A stretch of 64,000 bases of DNA from positions 70,315-134,314 of the forward strand of contig CAVZKY010000079.1 of the NCBI GenBank assembly GCA_963775825.1, read 5' to 3'. The notes under the pieces are model-generated. The model had not been told where the DNA came from, ran no database searches, and saw only the letters and a program-made list of their open reading frames with translations. Each line of letters starts with the position of its first letter. Position 1 is the first letter of the stretch. Positions 61,199 through 64,000 of the stretch are shown piece by piece. The DNA comes from Bog-532 sp963775825 (GTDB taxonomy: Bacteria > Actinomycetota > Actinomycetes > Streptosporangiales > Streptosporangiaceae). A program made the translations under genes and the position numbers.

Positions 61199-62826
61199 TC
61201 TCCAGTTCGGCGATGAGCCCGGGCGGAACGGCCCCGGCCGGGCCGATTGCCCCGGCCATCATGCGGATCGGGGCGGCCCGGATGACCGCGGGCCTGGATC
61301 GCTATCCCCGGCTGGATCTGGAGGCCCACCGGGACCTGTTCGGCCGCCTGCCGAGGCTGTCGGAGGCCGAGCTGATCACTATCGCGCAGCGGGTGGATCT
61401 GCGCGGCCACGGCGGTGCGGCCTTTCCGTTCGCCCGCAAGCTGAAGGCTGTCGTCGACGCCGCGCACAAGAGCGATCAGCCGACGATCGTGGTGGTCAAC
61501 GCTAGCGAAGGCGAACCGGGCAGCTTCAAGGACAAGATGCTGCTGATGCGGTCGCCATACCTGGTTCTCAGTGGTGCGGCCCTGGCGGCTGAGGCCATTG
61601 GGGCGGAGGAGATCGTGGTCGGCGTGGCCAGCCACGACCTGGCCAACCGGTCGCTGGAGGCGGCGATCGCCGCCGAACCGGGTCTTCGGGACCTGGTCCG
61701 CATCGTGGAGGTACCCGACCGGTTCATCTCCGGCGAGAGCGGCGCGCTCGTCCGGGCCATCAACGGCAAGACGCCCGTCCCGCCCGGCCGCAAGACCCTC
61801 GCCGCCGAAAGTGGCGTGTACGGTCTGCCGACCCTGCTGTCCAACGCCGAGACCTACGCGCAGCTGGCTGTGCTCGCGCTGCTCGGGCCGGAGCGTTATG
61901 CGTCGGTCGGCACCCCCGAGGAGCCGGGTACCGTCCTGCTCAGCGTGAGCGGCTCTGCGGCACGCCCCGCGGTCGTCGAGGTTCCCACCGGCGTACCGCT
62001 CGGTTCCGTCCTCGACATCTGCCAGGCTCCGGCTGGGGACGGCGTACTGGTGGGCGGCTACCACGGTATGTGGCTGCCCGCCGAGAACGCCTACGTCGTG
62101 CCGGTCTCACGGGCGGGGCTTGAGGCAGTGGGCGGGACGCTCGGCGCTGGCATCGTGTTGCCACTCGGCGACGGGACCTGCCCGCTCGGCGAGGTGTCCC
62201 GGATAGCGAGCTACCTGGCCGGTGAGTCCGCCGGGCAGTGCGGTCCCTGCAAACTTGGCCTGCCTCGGATCGCGCGGGCACTCGCCGCGCTGATCGACGG
62301 CTCGGGCGGCATCGAGTCCCTGGACGTGGCCCGGCGGTCCGCCGCGGCCGTGACGGGACGCGGCGCCTGTGCCCACCCGGACGGTGTGACCCGCTTCGTG
62401 CTGTCGGCGCTGGACGTGTTCACCGAGGACTTGGCCGCGCACGTGTTCCACTCCTCCTGCGGCCGCCCGGTCCGCGGTGTCCTGCCGCTGCCGTCGGGCC
62501 CGGAAGCGCAGAGCCAGCAGCGGCTCGTGGTCGACTGGACCCGCTGCGAGGGACATGGGCTGTGTGCCCATCTGGTCCCGGAGATCATCCATCTCGACAG
62601 CACCGGCTACCCGGTCATGCTGGACATCCCGGTGCCGGACTGGCTGCAGAAGGACGCGCAGCAGGCGGTGGACATGTGCCCGGCGCTGGCCTTGCGGCTC
62701 GCCGCCGTGCCGCAGAAGGCCGCCCGGCAGTCGGCGCCGGTACCGCTACCAATGCCGGTGGGCCGGACCGCGCCGATCGGCGGCGGCCCCGGCGGCCCGG
62801 CGGGGCCGCGGCAGATCACGGCTTAG
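61195..62826 (+). CDS. NuoF-like flavoprotein fused to a C-terminal ferredoxin domain
   Basis: 543 residues. The central region is that of complex I subunit F: DLRGHGGAAFPFARKLKAV (FMN/NADH-binding), VVVNASEGEPGSFKDK, ESGVYGLPTLLSNAETYAQL, and the 4Fe-4S site AGESAGQCGPCKLGLPRIA. The C-terminal 75 residues add a ferredoxin: DWTRCEGHGLCAHLVPEIIH and VDMCPALALRL. The protein should accept NADH electrons and pass them through the ferredoxin, probably to the coupled membrane cytochrome. The end overlaps the convergent gene by 4 bp. Confidence 0.88.
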   Translation: MISSSAMSPGGTAPAGPIAPAIMRIGAARMTAGLDRYPRLDLEAHRDLFGRLPRLSEAELITIAQRVDLRGHGGAAFPFARKLKAVVDAAHKSDQPTIVVVNASEGEPGSFKDKMLLMRSPYLVLSGAALAAEAIGAEEIVVGVASHDLANRSLEAAIAAEPGLRDLVRIVEVPDRFISGESGALVRAINGKTPVPPGRKTLAAESGVYGLPTLLSNAETYAQLAVLALLGPERYASVGTPEEPGTVLLSVSGSAARPAVVEVPTGVPLGSVLDICQAPAGDGVLVGGYHGMWLPAENAYVVPVSRAGLEAVGGTLGAGIVLPLGDGTCPLGEVSRIASYLAGESAGQCGPCKLGLPRIARALAALIDGSGGIESLDVARRSAAAVTGRGACAHPDGVTRFVLSALDVFTEDLAAHVFHSSCGRPVRGVLPLPSGPEAQSQQRLVVDWTRCEGHGLCAHLVPEIIHLDSTGYPVMLDIPVPDWLQKDAQQAVDMCPALALRLAAVPQKAARQSAPVPLPMPVGRTAPIGGGPGGPAGPRQITA

Positions 62827-63062
62827 GGCCCACCGTCGCTATCGCGTCGTCGCCCGAAGACAAAGTATGACAGTGATCCGACTCCGGCGGAGTTGACGAG
62901 TACCGCGATCGCGACCCACATCCACTTCGAGCCGCGGATCTGGCTGGCTGGCCGCCTCCTGAGGTCGATGAGCACCGCCGTCTTGAGGCCGGCTTCGACG
63001 GTTGCCGCAGCGATGAGCAGTCTGCGGTTGCGGTCGCTGAGCTCGCTCCACCGTCTGGCCAT
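62823..63062 (-). CDS. PLDc_N-like small membrane protein
   Basis: 79 residues from the ATG at 63062, with GGAGG 5 nt upstream. WSELSDRNRRLLIAAATVEA leads to a helix, KTAVLIDLRRRPASQIRGSK, then WMWVAIAVLVNSAGVGSLSY; the RGSKWMWV core is the PLDc_N signature (phospholipase D-nuclease N-terminal domain). No nuclease domain. Its end overlaps the NuoF-like gene on the other strand by 4 bp. Confidence 0.8.
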   Translation of the reverse strand: MARRWSELSDRNRRLLIAAATVEAGLKTAVLIDLRRRPASQIRGSKWMWVAIAVLVNSAGVGSLSYFVFGRRRDSDGGP

Positions 63063-63181
63063 GACACCTCCGCGTGCATCGGCCACCCCCGATGGCCTGA
63101 ACCTTACCCGGAAAAGACATAACGGGCTGCATCGTCACCGGGCACGCATGCTTCTGCGCCTGGCATGAGCAGTCCTTCCCG

Positions 63182-63291
63182 CTGGAGTTCCGCAACGACC
63201 CGCTGCGGCTGGTCCAGCGGGCGCGGGAGTACGGCGCCGTCGTCGGCATCCGCTTCGGGCCGTTCTGCGTGTACGTGTTCGCCCATCTGAT
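63182..63291 (+). pseudogene. cytochrome P450 N-terminal remnant
   Basis: A 37-codon stretch, LEFRNDPLRLVQRAREYGAV then VGIRFGPFCVYVFAHL, matches the N-terminal part of P450s (DPLxFLxRAxxYGDVVxxRFGPxxVYxxxHP). No downstream I-helix, ExxR or heme-Cys region is left; the next gene starts 30 bp later. Confidence 0.65.
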
Positions 63292-63312
63292 CCTACGATC
63301 GTGGCAGGGACG

Positions 63313-63318
63313 TAGCAT
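63313..63318 (+). promoter_or_regulatory. -10 box TAGCAT before the antitoxin
   Basis: TAGCAT ends 6 nt before the ATG at 63325 with no Shine-Dalgarno sequence, indicating a leaderless toxin-antitoxin mRNA. Confidence 0.5.
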
Positions 63319-63324
63319 AGTTGT

Positions 63325-63633
63325 ATGAGCACCAAGCAGCGGCTCTCTGCATCGGTTGATGCCGAGCTCTTGGCCGCAGCCCAGCAGGCGGTCACCGAAG
63401 GACGCGCCGAGAACGTCAGCGCGTGGGTGAACGATGCGTTGCGGCTGAAGACCGACCACGACCGGCGGCTGCAAGCCCTCGACGAGTTCCTAGCTGCTTA
63501 CGAGGCCGAGCACGGCGAGATCACCGAGGAAGAGATGCGGGATGCTACCCGCCGGGCCCGGGAGCGGGCCATCATTGTTCGGGGCAGGACGGACGAGTAC
63601 AGGCCGACGGAGCGCGGCCGTGGAGCGGCCTGA
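63325..63633 (+). CDS. VapB-like antitoxin
   Basis: 102 residues. KQRLSASVDAELLAAAQQAV starts the DNA-binding region; the rest is a charged helix (DATRRARERAIIVRGRTDE) that would wrap the toxin. Overlaps the toxin ATG by one base (TGATG), the normal antitoxin-toxin arrangement. Confidence 0.8.
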   Translation: MSTKQRLSASVDAELLAAAQQAVTEGRAENVSAWVNDALRLKTDHDRRLQALDEFLAAYEAEHGEITEEEMRDATRRARERAIIVRGRTDEYRPTERGRGAA

Positions 63634-64000
63634 TGCTGGTGCTGGACGCCGGGGCCTTCGTGACCGTCGAGCGCGGTGACCGCGACGTCGTGGCCCTGAT
63701 TAAGCGTGAGCGCTTGGCCGGCCGCGCACCGGTGACAAACGGCGGCGTGGTCGCCCAGGTCTGGCGCGGCGGCAGCGGCAGGCAGGCATCCGTCGCCCGG
63801 CTCCTCGCCGGTGTCGATATCGCGCCCATCGATGACAGCCTGGGGCGGCGAGCCGGGATGCTGCTGGCCCGCACCGGCCATGCCGACGCCATCGATGCTG
63901 CGGTGGTGTGCCTCGCCGTCGACGGCGACGACATCGTCACCTCAGATCCCGGTGACCTGCGCATCCTGGCCGAAGCGGCCGAGGTCCATGTCGAGCTCAT
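63633..64000 (+). CDS. PIN-domain (VapC-like) toxin, 3' end outside window
   Basis: About 122 residues visible. MLVLDAGAFVTVERGDRDV has the first acidic residue (Asp5), Glu14 follows, HADAIDAAVVCLAVDGDDIV gives the middle acidic cluster and VTSDPGDLRIL the last, as in PIN ribonucleases. The stop lies beyond the window. It should cleave tRNA or rRNA unless held by the upstream antitoxin. Confidence 0.85.
   Translation, partial: MLVLDAGAFVTVERGDRDVVALIKRERLAGRAPVTNGGVVAQVWRGGSGRQASVARLLAGVDIAPIDDSLGRRAGMLLARTGHADAIDAAVVCLAVDGDDIVTSDPGDLRILAEAAEVHVEL

Overview
The window is very GC-rich with GTG/ATG starts, tightly overlapping ATGA/GTGA gene junctions, a Bpa-type proteasome activator, ECF sigma/anti-sigma pairs, mycobacterial-type FadE35/FadE36-like genes and the actinobacterial order dnaX-ybaB-recR-DUF5063-lysC-asd. 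This points to a filamentous or soil actinomycete, probably Streptosporangiales or a relative. That placement is inferred from gene content and style, not from a search.

Layout. 1-7.4 kb: the end of a GT87 mannosyltransferase, DUF4446, pheA, the proteasome activator bpa, a PIG3-type quinone oxidoreductase, an EspI-like MinD/ParA ATPase split by a frameshift, and an orphan adenine methyltransferase. 7.6-15.1 kb: tRNA-Ser(TGA) followed by a decayed genomic island bounded by an exact 19-bp repeat of the tRNA 3' end. The island holds a broken membrane protein gene, a small secreted-type gene, a dead IS982-family element, a shattered amidohydrolase and an ISAzo13-family element that landed in a 175-bp tandem repeat. 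15.3-26.4 kb: a PIG-V-like mannosyltransferase, an emfourin-like protein, ECF sigma plus zinc anti-sigma, CtaG, an AAA ATPase, a MauE/DPBB pair, a SigE-family sigma factor coupled to an acyl-CoA ligase, and tRNA-Ser(GCT). 26.5-39.4 kb (mostly minus strand): a PHA-depolymerase-like hydrolase, a four-gene exported cell-wall hydrolase cluster, an AI-2E transporter coupled to a UPF0104 flippase-like protein, and a class F sortase/DUF4397/membrane protein trio. 39.8-46.8 kb: a TetR-controlled lipid catabolism operon (SDR, quinone oxidoreductase, phosphotransferase, acyl-CoA dehydrogenase), a ROK protein and small membrane proteins. 47-58.7 kb: tadA pair, tRNA-Ser(CGA), esterase, PPOX protein, tRNA-Ser(GGA), SRP RNA, dnaX, ybaB, recR, DUF5063, lysC, asd. 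58.7-64 kb: an operator-rich 0.6-kb spacer, a membrane b-type cytochrome coupled to a NuoF-ferredoxin fusion, a PLDc_N-like protein, and a VapBC-type pair running off the end.

Recurring themes. All four main serine tRNA isoacceptors (TGA, GCT, CGA, GGA) lie in this one window. Six genes carry a TANNNT box 6-9 nt before the start codon with no Shine-Dalgarno sequence, which fits leaderless transcripts. Three gene-end fragments (LLM oxidoreductase, EamA transporter, cytochrome P450) sit between intact genes. Frameshifts split the EspI-like gene, the ISAzo13 transposase and the dnaX C-terminus; whether these are biological or assembly errors cannot be decided from the sequence alone.
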